From: an uncultured Bacteroides sp.
GTDB taxonomy: Bacteria > Bacteroidota > Bacteroidia > Bacteroidales > Bacteroidaceae
Direction of reading: 5' to 3'
DNA: 25,052 nt
NCBI GenBank assembly: GCA_900556845.1
Contig: USQO01000024.1
Location: 1-25,052 of the forward strand
Part shown: positions 7,695 through 14,959 of the stretch, in pieces
Position numbering within the stretch: position 1 is the first letter of the stretch
Layout: each line of letters starts with the position of its first letter
The notes under the pieces: model-generated
Seen by the model: the letters and a program-made list of their open reading frames with translations, nothing else
Told to the model about the DNA's origin: nothing
Databases searched by the model: none
Made by a program: the position numbers and the translations under genes

Positions 7695-7695
7695 G
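7688..7695 (+). promoter_or_regulatory. pta promoter -7 box
   Basis: TATTTTTG fits TAnnTTTG. A TTTG at 7660-7663 lies 24 nt upstream, longer than the usual 19-20 spacing. The predicted transcript would start near 7702 and carry a leader of about 65 nt. Confidence 0.6.
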
Positions 7696-7705
7696 CACAA
7701 GGAAA

Positions 7706-7722
7706 AGGTGGGGACCTCCCCA
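7706..7722 (+). promoter_or_regulatory. GC-rich hairpin at the 5' end of the pta leader
   Basis: TGGGG (7709-7713) and CCCCA (7718-7722) form a 5-bp stem with loop ACCT. The overlapping AGGT (7706-7709) and ACCT (7714-7717) could form a weaker alternative stem. Within an AT-rich region this stands out, and it would sit almost at the mRNA 5' end, where it could stabilise the transcript. A regulatory switch is only a guess. Confidence 0.4.
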
Positions 7723-7766
7723 AAAATCCAACTAGCTCCGAAATATATTAATTTATCAGATAAATC

Positions 7767-8780
7767 ATGGATTTAATTAACGAAATCGTTGAACGCGCAA
7801 AAGCTAACAAACAGCGCATTGTGCTTCCGGAAGGAACAGAAGAACGTACTTTGAAAGCTGCCAATCAAATCTTGACAGACGGTGTTGCAGACTTGATCTT
7901 ATTGGGTAATCCTGATGAAATCATGAATCTGGCTAAAGAATGGGGATTGGGTAACATTAACAAGGCTACCATCATCGACCCTGAAAATCACGAAAAGAAA
8001 GAAGCTTATGCGGAACTTCTTTGCGAACTGCGCAAGAAAAAAGGCATGACGATTGAAGAAGCTCGCAAACTGGTTTTGAACCCGCTGTATCTGGGTTGCT
8101 TGATTATCAAAGCTGGCGACGCTGACGGACAGTTGGCTGGAGCACGTAACACAACTGGTGATGTATTGCGTCCTGCTCTGCAGATTATCAAAACAGCTCC
8201 TGGAATCACTTGTGTATCAGGTGCCATGCTAATGCTGACTCACGCTCCTGAATGTGGCGACAACGGTGTATTGGTAATGGGTGACGTTGCTGTAACTCCT
8301 GTTCCTGATGCAGGACAGCTGGCTCAGATTGCTGTATGTACAGCTCAGACTGCAAAAGCTGTTGCAGGTATCGACCCACGTGTTGCCATGCTTAGCTTCT
8401 CTACCAAAGGTTCTGCAAAACACGAAGTGGTAGACAAAGTGGTTGAAGCTTTGAAAATCGCAAAAGAATTGGATCCAACCTTGAAAATAGACGGTGAAAT
8501 GCAGGCTGACGCAGCTTTGGTTCCAAGAGTAGGTGCAAGCAAAGCTCCAGGTTCTGAAATCGCTGGTAAAGCAAATGTATTGGTTGTTCCATCTTTGGAA
8601 GTAGGAAACATTTCTTATAAACTGGTAGAACGCCTCGGACATGCTACAGCTATTGGCCCTATCTTGCAGGGTATTGCTCGTCCGGTTAACGATTTGTCTC
8701 GCGGTTGCTCTATCGACGATGTTTATAAGATGATTGCTATCACAGCTAATCAGGCTATTGCTGCTAAAGCGCAAAACTAA
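7767..8780 (+). CDS. pta: Phosphate acetyltransferase
   Basis: Pta converts acetyl-CoA and phosphate to acetyl phosphate, the first step of acetate formation. The 337-residue protein is the short single-domain form (PTA_PTB domain only), lacking the extra N-terminal DRTGG part of the E. coli enzyme. It opens with IVERAKANKQRIVLPEGTEE, then carries GARNTTGDVLRPALQII, the VSGAMLML turn, FSTKGSAKHE and the late LVVPSLEVGNISYKL with GPILQGIARPVNDLSRGC, all typical of the family. It precedes ackA by 101 bp holding a terminator-like hairpin, and is divergent from lrgA. Confidence 0.97.
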   Translation: MDLINEIVERAKANKQRIVLPEGTEERTLKAANQILTDGVADLILLGNPDEIMNLAKEWGLGNINKATIIDPENHEKKEAYAELLCELRKKKGMTIEEARKLVLNPLYLGCLIIKAGDADGQLAGARNTTGDVLRPALQIIKTAPGITCVSGAMLMLTHAPECGDNGVLVMGDVAVTPVPDAGQLAQIAVCTAQTAKAVAGIDPRVAMLSFSTKGSAKHEVVDKVVEALKIAKELDPTLKIDGEMQADAALVPRVGASKAPGSEIAGKANVLVVPSLEVGNISYKLVERLGHATAIGPILQGIARPVNDLSRGCSIDDVYKMIAITANQAIAAKAQN

Positions 8781-8807
8781 TCATCTGAAAAATAATTCCA
8801 GCAAGGG

Positions 8808-8848
8808 CACAAGGGACAAGGCTACCGGCTTTCGTTCTTTGTGTTTTT
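8808..8848 (+). terminator. Terminator-like hairpin between pta and ackA (possible attenuator)
   Basis: CACAAGGGAC (8808-8817) pairs with GTTCTTTGTG (8834-8843), with two G-U pairs. AAGGC (8818-8822) then pairs with GCTTT (8828-8832) with one G-U pair, leaving one bulged C and a 5-nt loop. Five Ts follow (8844-8848). I saw no promoter box in front of ackA, so some transcription must pass through. The hairpin may lower ackA relative to pta or be a processing site. Confidence 0.6.
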
Positions 8849-8881
8849 GTGTTTATATCCATTACTTAATAAATACTGATT

Positions 8882-10084
8882 ATGAAAATATTAGTCCTAA
8901 ACTGCGGTAGTTCATCTATCAAGTATAAATTGTTCAACATGCCTGCTAATGAGGTAGTTGCACAAGGTGGTATCGAAAAAATCGGTTTACCCGATTCTTT
9001 CTTGAAATTTACTTTGCCTAACGGTGAAAAGAAAATTATAGAAAAAAGCATTCAGGAACACACCGCTGGCGTACAGTTTATCTTCGACATTCTTACCGAC
9101 AAAGAATTCGGAGCAGTTTCTTCACTGGAAGAAATCAATGCTGTAGGTCATCGTGTACTACACGGCGGTACAAAATTCAGCGGTTCTGTATTAATTGACG
9201 ATGCTGTAATTGCTGCTGTAGAAGAGTGCTGCGACCTGGGCCCATTGCACAATCCTGCTAACCTGAAAGGTATCTATGCTGTTCAGAAACTGTTACCAAC
9301 TGTTCCACAAGTAGCAGTATTCGATACTGCATTCCACCAGACTATGCCAGAACATGCATATCTGTACCCGATTCCTTACGAATACTATGAAAAATATGGT
9401 ATCCGTCGTTACGGTTTCCACGGAACATCTCACCGTTATGTATCAAAACGTGTATGCGAATTCCTTGGAATACCTCAGGAAGGCTCAAAAATCATTACTT
9501 GCCACATCGGTAACGGTGGTTCTGTAGCTGCAATCAAAGACGGTAAATGTATTGACACCAGCATGGGACTTACTCCGCTGGAAGGTCTGATGATGGGTAC
9601 TCGTTGCGGCGATATCGATGGCGGTGCAATCCTTTATTTGATGAAAAAAGAAGGATGGACTCCTGATGAAGCATCTAATGTATTGAATAAGAAGAGTGGT
9701 GTACTGGGTATCTTCCGTAAATCAAGCGACATGCGCGAACTGGAAGACGCTGTAGCTAGAGGTGAAGAAGTTGCAATCCGCACTGAAAATATGTACTTCT
9801 ACCGCGTAACAAAATATATCGGTGCATACGCTGCTGCAATGGACGGTGTTGATGTTATCTTGTTTACCGGTGGTGTTGGAGAAAACCAGCAGACAGCACG
9901 TGCAGGTATCTGCAAGACATTGGGTTACTTGGGCGTAAAACTGGATCCGGAAAGAAACAAAGTACGCAGCAAGGAAGCAATCATCTCTACAGACGATTCT
10001 AAAGTTAAAGTTGTGGTTATCCCAACAGACGAAGAATTGATGATTGCAACAGATACAATGAACATTCTGAATGAAAAGAAATAA
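8882..10084 (+). CDS. ackA: Acetate kinase
   Basis: AckA turns acetyl phosphate and ADP into acetate and ATP, the ATP-yielding end of the Pta-AckA route. The 400-residue length is standard. Signatures are MKILVLNCGSSSIKYKLF at the N-terminus, GHRVLHGGTKFS, VFDTAFHQTMPEHAYLYPIP, the kinase motif YGFHGTSHRYVSKR, THIGNG-type CHIGNGGSVAAIKDGKCIDT, MGLTPLEGLMMGTRCGDID and LFTGGVGENQ. It is co-oriented with pta and closed by a strong bidirectional terminator. Confidence 0.98.
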   Translation: MKILVLNCGSSSIKYKLFNMPANEVVAQGGIEKIGLPDSFLKFTLPNGEKKIIEKSIQEHTAGVQFIFDILTDKEFGAVSSLEEINAVGHRVLHGGTKFSGSVLIDDAVIAAVEECCDLGPLHNPANLKGIYAVQKLLPTVPQVAVFDTAFHQTMPEHAYLYPIPYEYYEKYGIRRYGFHGTSHRYVSKRVCEFLGIPQEGSKIITCHIGNGGSVAAIKDGKCIDTSMGLTPLEGLMMGTRCGDIDGGAILYLMKKEGWTPDEASNVLNKKSGVLGIFRKSSDMRELEDAVARGEEVAIRTENMYFYRVTKYIGAYAAAMDGVDVILFTGGVGENQQTARAGICKTLGYLGVKLDPERNKVRSKEAIISTDDSKVKVVVIPTDEELMIATDTMNILNEKK

Positions 10085-10099
10085 GATTCTTCAATGAAC

Positions 10100-10136
10100 A
10101 AAAAAACCGGTTTCATATAGCGAAACCGGTTTTTTT
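10100..10136. terminator. Bidirectional intrinsic terminator, ackA / lpxH
   Basis: A perfect 15-bp stem (10100-10114 with 10122-10136) has core ACCGGTTTC and a 7-nt loop. It begins with seven As and ends with seven Ts, so it works for ackA on the plus strand and for lpxH on the minus strand. Confidence 0.93.
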
Positions 10137-10152
10137 GTAGTATAATATACAA

Positions 10153-10917
10153 TTACATTTGTGTTTCTCCTTCTATAAATTGCTCCACAAACATATTCTC
10201 TCCATCAAAGACAGCATAAGAGAATTCTGTTATCCAATCGCCCAAAATGATCATTCGTGAATTCCGGCTCAACATTAAATCAAGCAAAATATGACGATGG
10301 CCATAAATGAAATAGTTAATATCATCATGTGCTTTCAAATATTGCTTGGTATAAAGAACCAAGGGTTCTTCCGATTCCCCCATATATTCAGGCTCACGTC
10401 CACCTTCACGCTTCAATCTACTGTGCTTTGCCCATTCCATACCAAAATCGATACTCCAACGGGGATGTAACATCGAAAATAATCGTTGCAGAGTCTTGCT
10501 GTGGAACATTACTCTCAACATCTTGAACTTCCAGTCCCGATCACCTAGTCCGTCACCATGAGCCAGATAAAATTCTTTTCCATAGATTTCACATGTCAGT
10601 GGTTCACGATGAATAATCACGCCACATTCTTTTTCCAGATAATCCCCACACCAGATATCATGGTTGCCTATAAAGAAATGCACTTCTACCCCCATATCTG
10701 TCAACTCTGACAGTTTTCCCAAAAAGCGGGTATAACCTTTAGGAACTACCAGCTTGAATTCATACCAAAAATCAAACATATCACCCAGCAAATACACAGC
10801 TGCCGCTTTATGTTTAATTGCATCCAGAAAGTTCACCAGCCGTCTCTCATGCGTACGCGCATGTGGAATGGCTCTGGACCCCAGATGGGCATCCGAAAGG
10901 AAATAAACATTCTTCAT
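10153..10917 (-). CDS. lpxH: UDP-2,3-diacylglucosamine diphosphatase (LpxH-type)
   Basis: LpxH hydrolyses UDP-2,3-diacylglucosamine to lipid X in lipid A synthesis. It is a calcineurin-like metallophosphatase acting at the inner face of the membrane. The metal-binding motifs are in order: SDAHLG (D9, H11), YLLGDMFDFWYEF, FFIGNHDIWCGD, YLAHGDGLGD and FIYGHRH. The start chosen is ATG 10917 because a clear GGGAGG lies 6 nt before it (complement of 10924-10929), which is rare in this organism. The in-frame TTG at 10932 would put that site inside the protein. The length is 254 residues. It follows the DUF59 gene by 30 bp. Assignment to LpxH rather than another metallophosphatase is by overall resemblance. 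Confidence 0.85.
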   Translation of the reverse strand: MKNVYFLSDAHLGSRAIPHARTHERRLVNFLDAIKHKAAAVYLLGDMFDFWYEFKLVVPKGYTRFLGKLSELTDMGVEVHFFIGNHDIWCGDYLEKECGVIIHREPLTCEIYGKEFYLAHGDGLGDRDWKFKMLRVMFHSKTLQRLFSMLHPRWSIDFGMEWAKHSRLKREGGREPEYMGESEEPLVLYTKQYLKAHDDINYFIYGHRHILLDLMLSRNSRMIILGDWITEFSYAVFDGENMFVEQFIEGETQM

Positions 10918-10947
10918 ATACAAACCTCCCAATAATTATGTAAGCGA

Positions 10948-11268
10948 TTATAAAAAGCCGAGTTCCAACTTGGCTTCCTCAGTCATCATGTCTTTATCCC
11001 ACTCCGGCTCAAAGACCAAGTTCACCTGTGCACCTTTAACTCCTTCAACAGACTCAACTTTCTGACGAATGTCTTCCATAATAAAGTCGGCAGCCGGACA
11101 ATTAGGAGCTGTAAGGGTCATATCAATTACTACCTCAGCATCCTCCTGCACATCTATTTTGTAAATTAATCCCAAATCGTATACATTTACCGGTATCTCA
11201 GGATCGTATACTGTTTTCAGCATATCTATAATGCGCTCTTCTATCGCAATTTTTGTCTCATTATCCAT
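10948..11268 (-). CDS. DUF59/MIP18-family Fe-S cluster assembly protein (SufT-like)
   Basis: A 106-residue single-domain protein of the MIP18/DUF59 family, which helps in Fe-S cluster assembly or delivery. The hallmark YDPEIPVNVYDLGLIY (about 21-36) and TLTAPNCPAADFI with conserved Cys57 are both present. No suf genes lie nearby, so its partner cannot be read from context. It has its own -7 box and probably forms a two-gene unit with lpxH. It could equally be called SufT or PaaD-like; the family is certain, the exact client is not. Confidence 0.85.
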   Translation of the reverse strand: MDNETKIAIEERIIDMLKTVYDPEIPVNVYDLGLIYKIDVQEDAEVVIDMTLTAPNCPAADFIMEDIRQKVESVEGVKGAQVNLVFEPEWDKDMMTEEAKLELGFL

Positions 11269-11290
11269 AATCCAATTTTCTAATTTGCTA

Positions 11291-11298
11291 CAAATGTA
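11291..11298 (-). promoter_or_regulatory. DUF59-lpxH promoter -7 box
   Basis: Minus-strand TACATTTG fits TAnnTTTG and lies 22 bp before the DUF59 gene start, in the 59-bp gap after radC. No -33 element is evident. Confidence 0.5.
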
Positions 11299-11327
11299 AT
11301 AGAAAAATCGGAGATAAGAAAAAACAG

Positions 11328-12017
11328 CTATATTCTTCCTTCGTCGGCATAACTATAATACGCGCCATCCGATACGATTACATGGTCAAGCATTCGTATA
11401 TTCATGGTTTTAGCAGCCTGAAACAAGGCTTGAGTAAGTCGGTCGTCATCCTGACTGGGACGAATATTTCCTGAAGGATGATTATGAGAAAGCACTATGG
11501 ATGTAGCCCGCTTCAACAAAGCTTCGCGTAAAATACACCGTACATCTACTTGAGTGGCAGCCAGTCCTCCTTGACTGATTCTTACCCCGTCAATCACTTT
11601 AGATGCTTGATTGAGCAATAATACCCAACATTCCTCGATAGACAAATCACACATTAACGGATGAAAGTAAGCATAAATATCACACGAAGAACGTACAAGC
11701 ATTCTTTCTGCAGGCTGCTCATCTTTACGACGACGCCCTAACTCAGATGCCGCCAAAATGGTTACAGCCTTAGCTGGTCCGATTCCTTTATACTTGCAAA
11801 GCTCATCAGCTGTAGCTCTTCCCAGTTCAGCCAGACTATTGTGATAACGGTCCATTACTTTTCGCATCAGCTCTACTGCCGACTCATCTGTATTGCCCGA
11901 ACCTATAAGAATGGCTAACAGTTCGGCATTGCTTAATGCCGAGGCTCCATGTTGAAGCATTTTTTCTCTGGGACGATCTTCTTTCGCCCACTGATTAATT
12001 GTCAATTTTTCGGTCAT
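11328..12017 (-). CDS. radC: RadC-family JAMM/MPN domain protein
   Basis: A 229-residue RadC-family protein. The N-terminal helix-hairpin-helix part carries CKYKGIGPAKAVTIL (about 74-88). The C-terminal JAMM metalloprotease-like domain carries SHNHPSGNIRPSQDD (H178, H180 and D190 as the metal triad), with GLAATQVDVRCILREAL before it. Despite the name, the family's cellular role is not settled, and a link to DNA repair is doubtful. Its start overlaps the end of the glycosyltransferase gene by 4 bp (ATGA), an unexpected pairing of functions. Confidence 0.93.
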   Translation of the reverse strand: MTEKLTINQWAKEDRPREKMLQHGASALSNAELLAILIGSGNTDESAVELMRKVMDRYHNSLAELGRATADELCKYKGIGPAKAVTILAASELGRRRKDEQPAERMLVRSSCDIYAYFHPLMCDLSIEECWVLLLNQASKVIDGVRISQGGLAATQVDVRCILREALLKRATSIVLSHNHPSGNIRPSQDDDRLTQALFQAAKTMNIRMLDHVIVSDGAYYSYADEGRI

Positions 12018-13072
12018 TTATAAAAGGTTTTCTCAAAAGCAGAAAACGAATCTTTTCCACAGACACAACGCTGCCACCAGGCGCGTAAGAATCCCGACCC
12101 GTATCCTGTCAATTGTATAAACGAAGCAAGAACCGAAAATACCCCGATTTTACAATTTTTATTTTTCAACGTAGCATCTATATCAATCAGTAAAGAGAAA
12201 AGTAAAAGTGGTAAAACTCCTACTGCAACCAAAAGTGTCCCCCACGTCATAAAATTATCTTTCTGATTTTGGAATATTAAAAATAATATTCCTATTAATA
12301 AACACAGCAGACACAAGGCAACCCCAACAGTAAATACTGCAGGTAACAAATGCACCAGTTTCAACGAATCCGGATATTTTTTATAAAGATTGATACGGGC
12401 TATACCCGAGTTGTGTACTTGCTTAAAAAATTTCCGAAAATCGGTCCTCCGCTTATGCCATACCCATGCTTCAGGAAACAAGCGGCATCTGTATCCGGCT
12501 TTAAAAATCCGGATGCTAAAATCGATGTCTTCTCCAAAACGCATTTTAGAAAATCCACCCAGTGCCTTATAAACATCAGCACGAATACCCATATTGAAGC
12601 TCCGTGGATAGAATTTATCCATTTTCTTTTTCCCGCCACGAATACCTCCCGTTGTGAAAAAAGAGGTCATTGCATAATTGATTGCTTTTTGAATCGTAGA
12701 AAAAGAATCGTGAGCACGGTCAGGTCCCCCGAAAGCATCAGCCTCATCTTGCTGCAATTCTTCCTCTATAGCTGATAAATAGGCTGGAGGCAATACACAA
12801 TCTGAGTCTAAAATAAGCAAATAAGTACCGCTACTACGCTCTGCACCATAATTTCGGGTCTGACCAGGACCTGAGTTGGATTTATAATAGTAATGGACAT
12901 CCAGCAGAGACTTATACTTATCAACAACTGGTTCGCAGGTTACAGAGGAGCCGTCTTCCACAATAATTACTTCAAAGTTACGATAAGTCTGCTTAACCAG
13001 ACTATCCAACAGCTCGTCCACTTCATCCGGACGATTATAGACAGGAATAATAACCGAAAATCTCTTTTCCAT
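12014..13072 (-). CDS. Membrane-anchored family 2 glycosyltransferase
   Basis: A 352-residue protein. Residues 1 to about 225 form a GT-A domain opening FSVIIPVYNRPDEVDELL, with VEDGSS (nucleotide site), LILDSDCVLPP holding the DxD-like DSD (89-91), FNMGIRADVYKALGGF and FGEDIDFSIRI with the catalytic ED (181-182). About three hydrophobic segments follow (242-270, 278-299 and 311-333), so it is anchored to the inner membrane facing the cytoplasm. It probably adds a sugar to a lipid-linked or envelope glycan; donor and acceptor cannot be told. No other glycan genes are adjacent, and it is coupled to radC. It lies just past the efp terminator, and I saw no -7 box for it. Confidence 0.87.
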   Translation of the reverse strand: MEKRFSVIIPVYNRPDEVDELLDSLVKQTYRNFEVIIVEDGSSVTCEPVVDKYKSLLDVHYYYKSNSGPGQTRNYGAERSSGTYLLILDSDCVLPPAYLSAIEEELQQDEADAFGGPDRAHDSFSTIQKAINYAMTSFFTTGGIRGGKKKMDKFYPRSFNMGIRADVYKALGGFSKMRFGEDIDFSIRIFKAGYRCRLFPEAWVWHKRRTDFRKFFKQVHNSGIARINLYKKYPDSLKLVHLLPAVFTVGVALCLLCLLIGILFLIFQNQKDNFMTWGTLLVAVGVLPLLLFSLLIDIDATLKNKNCKIGVFSVLASFIQLTGYGSGFLRAWWQRCVCGKDSFSAFEKTFYK

Positions 13073-13114
13073 GATATTTCAATGCAGTGATGATTTTCAC
13101 AAAGGAACATAAAA

Positions 13115-13150
13115 AAAATGAATAATGGTCCACAAACCATTATTCATTTT
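13115..13150 (-). terminator. Intrinsic terminator of efp
   Basis: A perfect 15-bp stem (AAAATGAATAATGGT at 13115-13129 with 13136-13150) has a 6-nt loop. On the minus strand it runs into eight Ts (complement of the 13111-13118 A-run), ending efp before the glycosyltransferase gene. Confidence 0.9.
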
Positions 13151-13178
13151 CTTAACAATATCAAAGTATCTTGACTAC

Positions 13179-13745
13179 TTATGCTTTAACACGACCTACA
13201 TATGAGCCGTCACGTGTATCGATTTCGATTGTTTCACCTTCATTGATGAACAATGGAACACGTACTTCAGCACCAGTTTCTACAGTAGCTGGTTTCAAAG
13301 TGTTGGTTGCAGTATCACCCTTCAATCCCGGTTCTGTGTAAGTTACTTTCAACTGAACTTTAATCGGCATATCAGCATACAAAATAGTTTCAGTTGATGC
13401 ATCTGATACAACGTCAAGCACCATTTCTTCCTTCATAAAGTCAACACCGTTAATCAGGTTATGAGCGATAGGCACCTGCTCAAAAGTTTCCTGATTCATG
13501 AAGATATAATCATCTCCTTCTTTATAAAGGAACTGATAAGGACGGCGTTCTACACGTACATCTTCCAATTTCTCACCAATGTTGAAACGGCGTTCCAAAA
13601 CATAACCGTCTACCACATCTTTCAGCTTAGTACGCATAAATGTATTACCTTTACCTGGTTTTACATGCAAGAAATCGATGCAGAAATACAGTTTGCCATC
13701 CATACGGATTGCTGTTCCGATTTTAATGTCTTGAGCATTAATCAT
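13179..13745 (-). CDS. efp: Translation elongation factor P
   Basis: EF-P enters stalled ribosomes at polyproline stretches and promotes peptide bond formation. The 188-residue protein has the three beta-barrel domains of the family: KOW-like N-terminal part, central OB domain, and C-terminal OB domain ending IEIDTRDGSYVGRVKA. The tip loop reads HVKPGKGNTF, with the conserved Lys32 where E. coli EF-P carries its beta-lysyl modification. Whether it is modified here cannot be judged; no EpmA or EpmB gene lies in the window. It is divergent from rpmH and has one of the best promoters of the window. Confidence 0.97.
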   Translation of the reverse strand: MINAQDIKIGTAIRMDGKLYFCIDFLHVKPGKGNTFMRTKLKDVVDGYVLERRFNIGEKLEDVRVERRPYQFLYKEGDDYIFMNQETFEQVPIAHNLINGVDFMKEEMVLDVVSDASTETILYADMPIKVQLKVTYTEPGLKGDTATNTLKPATVETGAEVRVPLFINEGETIEIDTRDGSYVGRVKA

Positions 13746-13800
13746 AACTTATTACTTTTTATTTTAGATTATTGATATATTGTACGATACAAATTCAGTG

Positions 13801-13831
13801 CAAAAATAAGGGAAATCGGAAAAATCACAAA
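13801..13831 (-). promoter_or_regulatory. efp promoter (-33 and -7)
   Basis: On the minus strand, TTTG (complement of 13828-13831), 19 nt, then TATTTTTG (complement of 13801-13808): both elements and spacing match the Bacteroides sigma-ABfr consensus. Confidence 0.8.
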
Positions 13832-13858
13832 AAGTTTTGTCTAAAAATGATTCTACTC

Positions 13859-13889
13859 TTGCTTAATTTAAAAAAAGTCGCTACTTTTG
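13859..13889 (+). promoter_or_regulatory. rpmH promoter (-33 and -7)
   Basis: TTG (13859-13861), 20 nt, then TACTTTTG (13882-13889), giving a near-consensus promoter 44 bp before rpmH. It lies back to back with the efp promoter. Confidence 0.75.
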
Positions 13890-13933
13890 CAACCCGAATG
13901 CATGAAATATAACATAAATAAGTATATACGAAA

Positions 13934-14095
13934 ATGAAAAGAACGTTCCAACCTTCTCTGAGAAAGAGAAAAAACAAACACGGTTTCCGTGAAAGAATGG
14001 CAACTGCTAATGGTCGCCGAGTTTTGGCTGCACGTCGTGCTAAAGGCCGCAAAAAATTAACCGTATCTGACGAATTCAACGGTTGTAAAAAATAA
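13934..14095 (+). CDS. rpmH: 50S ribosomal protein L34
   Basis: A 53-residue basic protein, a small large-subunit ribosomal protein. It starts MKRTFQPSLRKRKNKHGF and continues RMATANGRRVLAARRAKGRK, which is the conserved L34 sequence. The C-terminal tail (LTVSDEFNGCKK) is a short extension beyond the E. coli protein, which ends near the lysine-rich core. The gene is divergent from efp and not beside rnpA or dnaA, unlike in many bacteria. Its stop codon lies at the foot of its own terminator. Confidence 0.97.
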   Translation: MKRTFQPSLRKRKNKHGFRERMATANGRRVLAARRAKGRKKLTVSDEFNGCKK

Positions 14096-14135
14096 AAAAA
14101 AGGATGTCTCATAGAAAAAGAGACATCCTTTTTTT
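14095..14135 (+). terminator. Intrinsic terminator of rpmH
   Basis: Seven As plus GGATGTCTC (14095-14110) pair perfectly with GAGACATCC plus seven Ts (14120-14135) around a 9-nt loop. The left arm begins on the last base of the stop codon. Confidence 0.93.
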
Positions 14136-14172
14136 ATTTCTTGCTCTCCCCCAATAAGACAACAACATCCAG

Positions 14173-14208
14173 CAAGGTATTTTTAACTCTATTCTCAATA
14201 GTACCTTG
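14173..14208. repeat. Nested inverted repeat upstream of the PASTA gene
   Basis: CAAGGTA (14173-14179) and TACCTTG (14202-14208) are perfect inverted arms. Just inside lies CTATT-CTC-AATAG (14189-14201), a second small hairpin abutting the right arm. The pair lies 42 bp upstream of the PASTA gene -7 box and 38 bp after the rpmH terminator. It could be an operator or a relic; no T-run follows. Confidence 0.4.
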
Positions 14209-14250
14209 GTTAATTTAGCTTTTTTCTGCTGTACTTCAACTTATTTATCG

Positions 14251-14258
14251 TATCTTTG
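14251..14258 (+). promoter_or_regulatory. PASTA-rluD-ddl promoter -7 box
   Basis: TATCTTTG fits TAnnTTTG and stands 24 bp before ATG 14283. The in-frame TTG at 14256 falls inside this box, which argues against the longer reading frame. Confidence 0.6.
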
Positions 14259-14282
14259 ACACTCAATTTTGATTACACGCAC

Positions 14283-14933
14283 ATGGCAACATTTAAAGAT
14301 TTTTTCACTTCCAGCAAAAATCGTTTTTTCTGGGTTAACTTGCTGGCTATGTTTATTGTACTGATAGCAACTGGATATGGTACGCTCTGTTGGCTTGATC
14401 AGTATACACATCACGGAGAATCATTTACAGTTCCAAACGTACTAGGGAAAGATGTCAGTCAAGCCTCTATTTTATTCGAAAAGAATCAAATGATAGGAGT
14501 CATTGTAGATTCTAATTATGTAAAAGGCCAACCTGCTGGAATTATCCTGGACCAGACACCTGCCGGTGGTTCCAAAGTAAAAAGAGGGCGTACAATCTAT
14601 CTTACAGTCAATACAGATCATGTTCCACGTATTGCCTTGCCCGATATTGTGGAAAACAGTTCTTACCGCCAAGCAGAAGGCAAATTAAAGGCTATGGGAT
14701 TCAAACTGACAGAACCTGAATATATCCCAGGAGAAAAAGATTGGGTATATGATATTAAATTCCGTGGACAAAGTCTTACAGCCGGTGACCTGGTTCCCAG
14801 AGAATCCCTACTCACACTATGCATAGGCGATGGACATACAGAGCGAATGGATTCGCTGGTTAACGACTCCCTGATACAAACAACCCCAACTGAAAGTGAC
14901 ACAGAAGCTACGATTGACGAATCGTGGTTCTGA
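14283..14933 (+). CDS. PASTA-domain membrane protein
   Basis: A 216-residue protein with a short cytoplasmic start (SSKNRFF), one membrane segment at about 16-38, and then periplasmic PASTA repeats. PASTA1 is at about 46-110 (FTVPNVLGKDVSQA ... ILDQTPAGGSKVKRGRTIYLTVN region). PASTA2 is at about 114-183, more diverged but keeping a LPDIVENSSYRQAEGKLKAM stretch. A short acidic and Thr/Ser-rich tail follows. PASTA domains bind peptidoglycan fragments or lipid II. In Gram-positives they sit on Ser/Thr kinases or PBPs; here there is neither, so the protein may be a sensor or scaffold. The start is ATG 14283, since the upstream TTG lies in the promoter. rluD follows after 26 bp and ddl after that. 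Confidence 0.88.
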   Translation: MATFKDFFTSSKNRFFWVNLLAMFIVLIATGYGTLCWLDQYTHHGESFTVPNVLGKDVSQASILFEKNQMIGVIVDSNYVKGQPAGIILDQTPAGGSKVKRGRTIYLTVNTDHVPRIALPDIVENSSYRQAEGKLKAMGFKLTEPEYIPGEKDWVYDIKFRGQSLTAGDLVPRESLLTLCIGDGHTERMDSLVNDSLIQTTPTESDTEATIDESWF

Positions 14934-14959
14934 TATAAAATATGAATTAAAGCCACTTC

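Noticed and set aside
8229..8774. A 181-codon open frame on the minus strand inside pta
   Set aside because: It lies wholly antisense to a gene with clear motifs, its protein looks like no family, and it has no promoter or start context.
12350..12775. A 141-codon plus-strand frame opposite the glycosyltransferase
   Set aside because: Shadow of a well-supported GT2 gene; no motif or promoter.
13825..14112. A 95-codon minus-strand frame over rpmH
   Set aside because: It overlaps the certain L34 gene and both divergent promoters, so it is a shadow.
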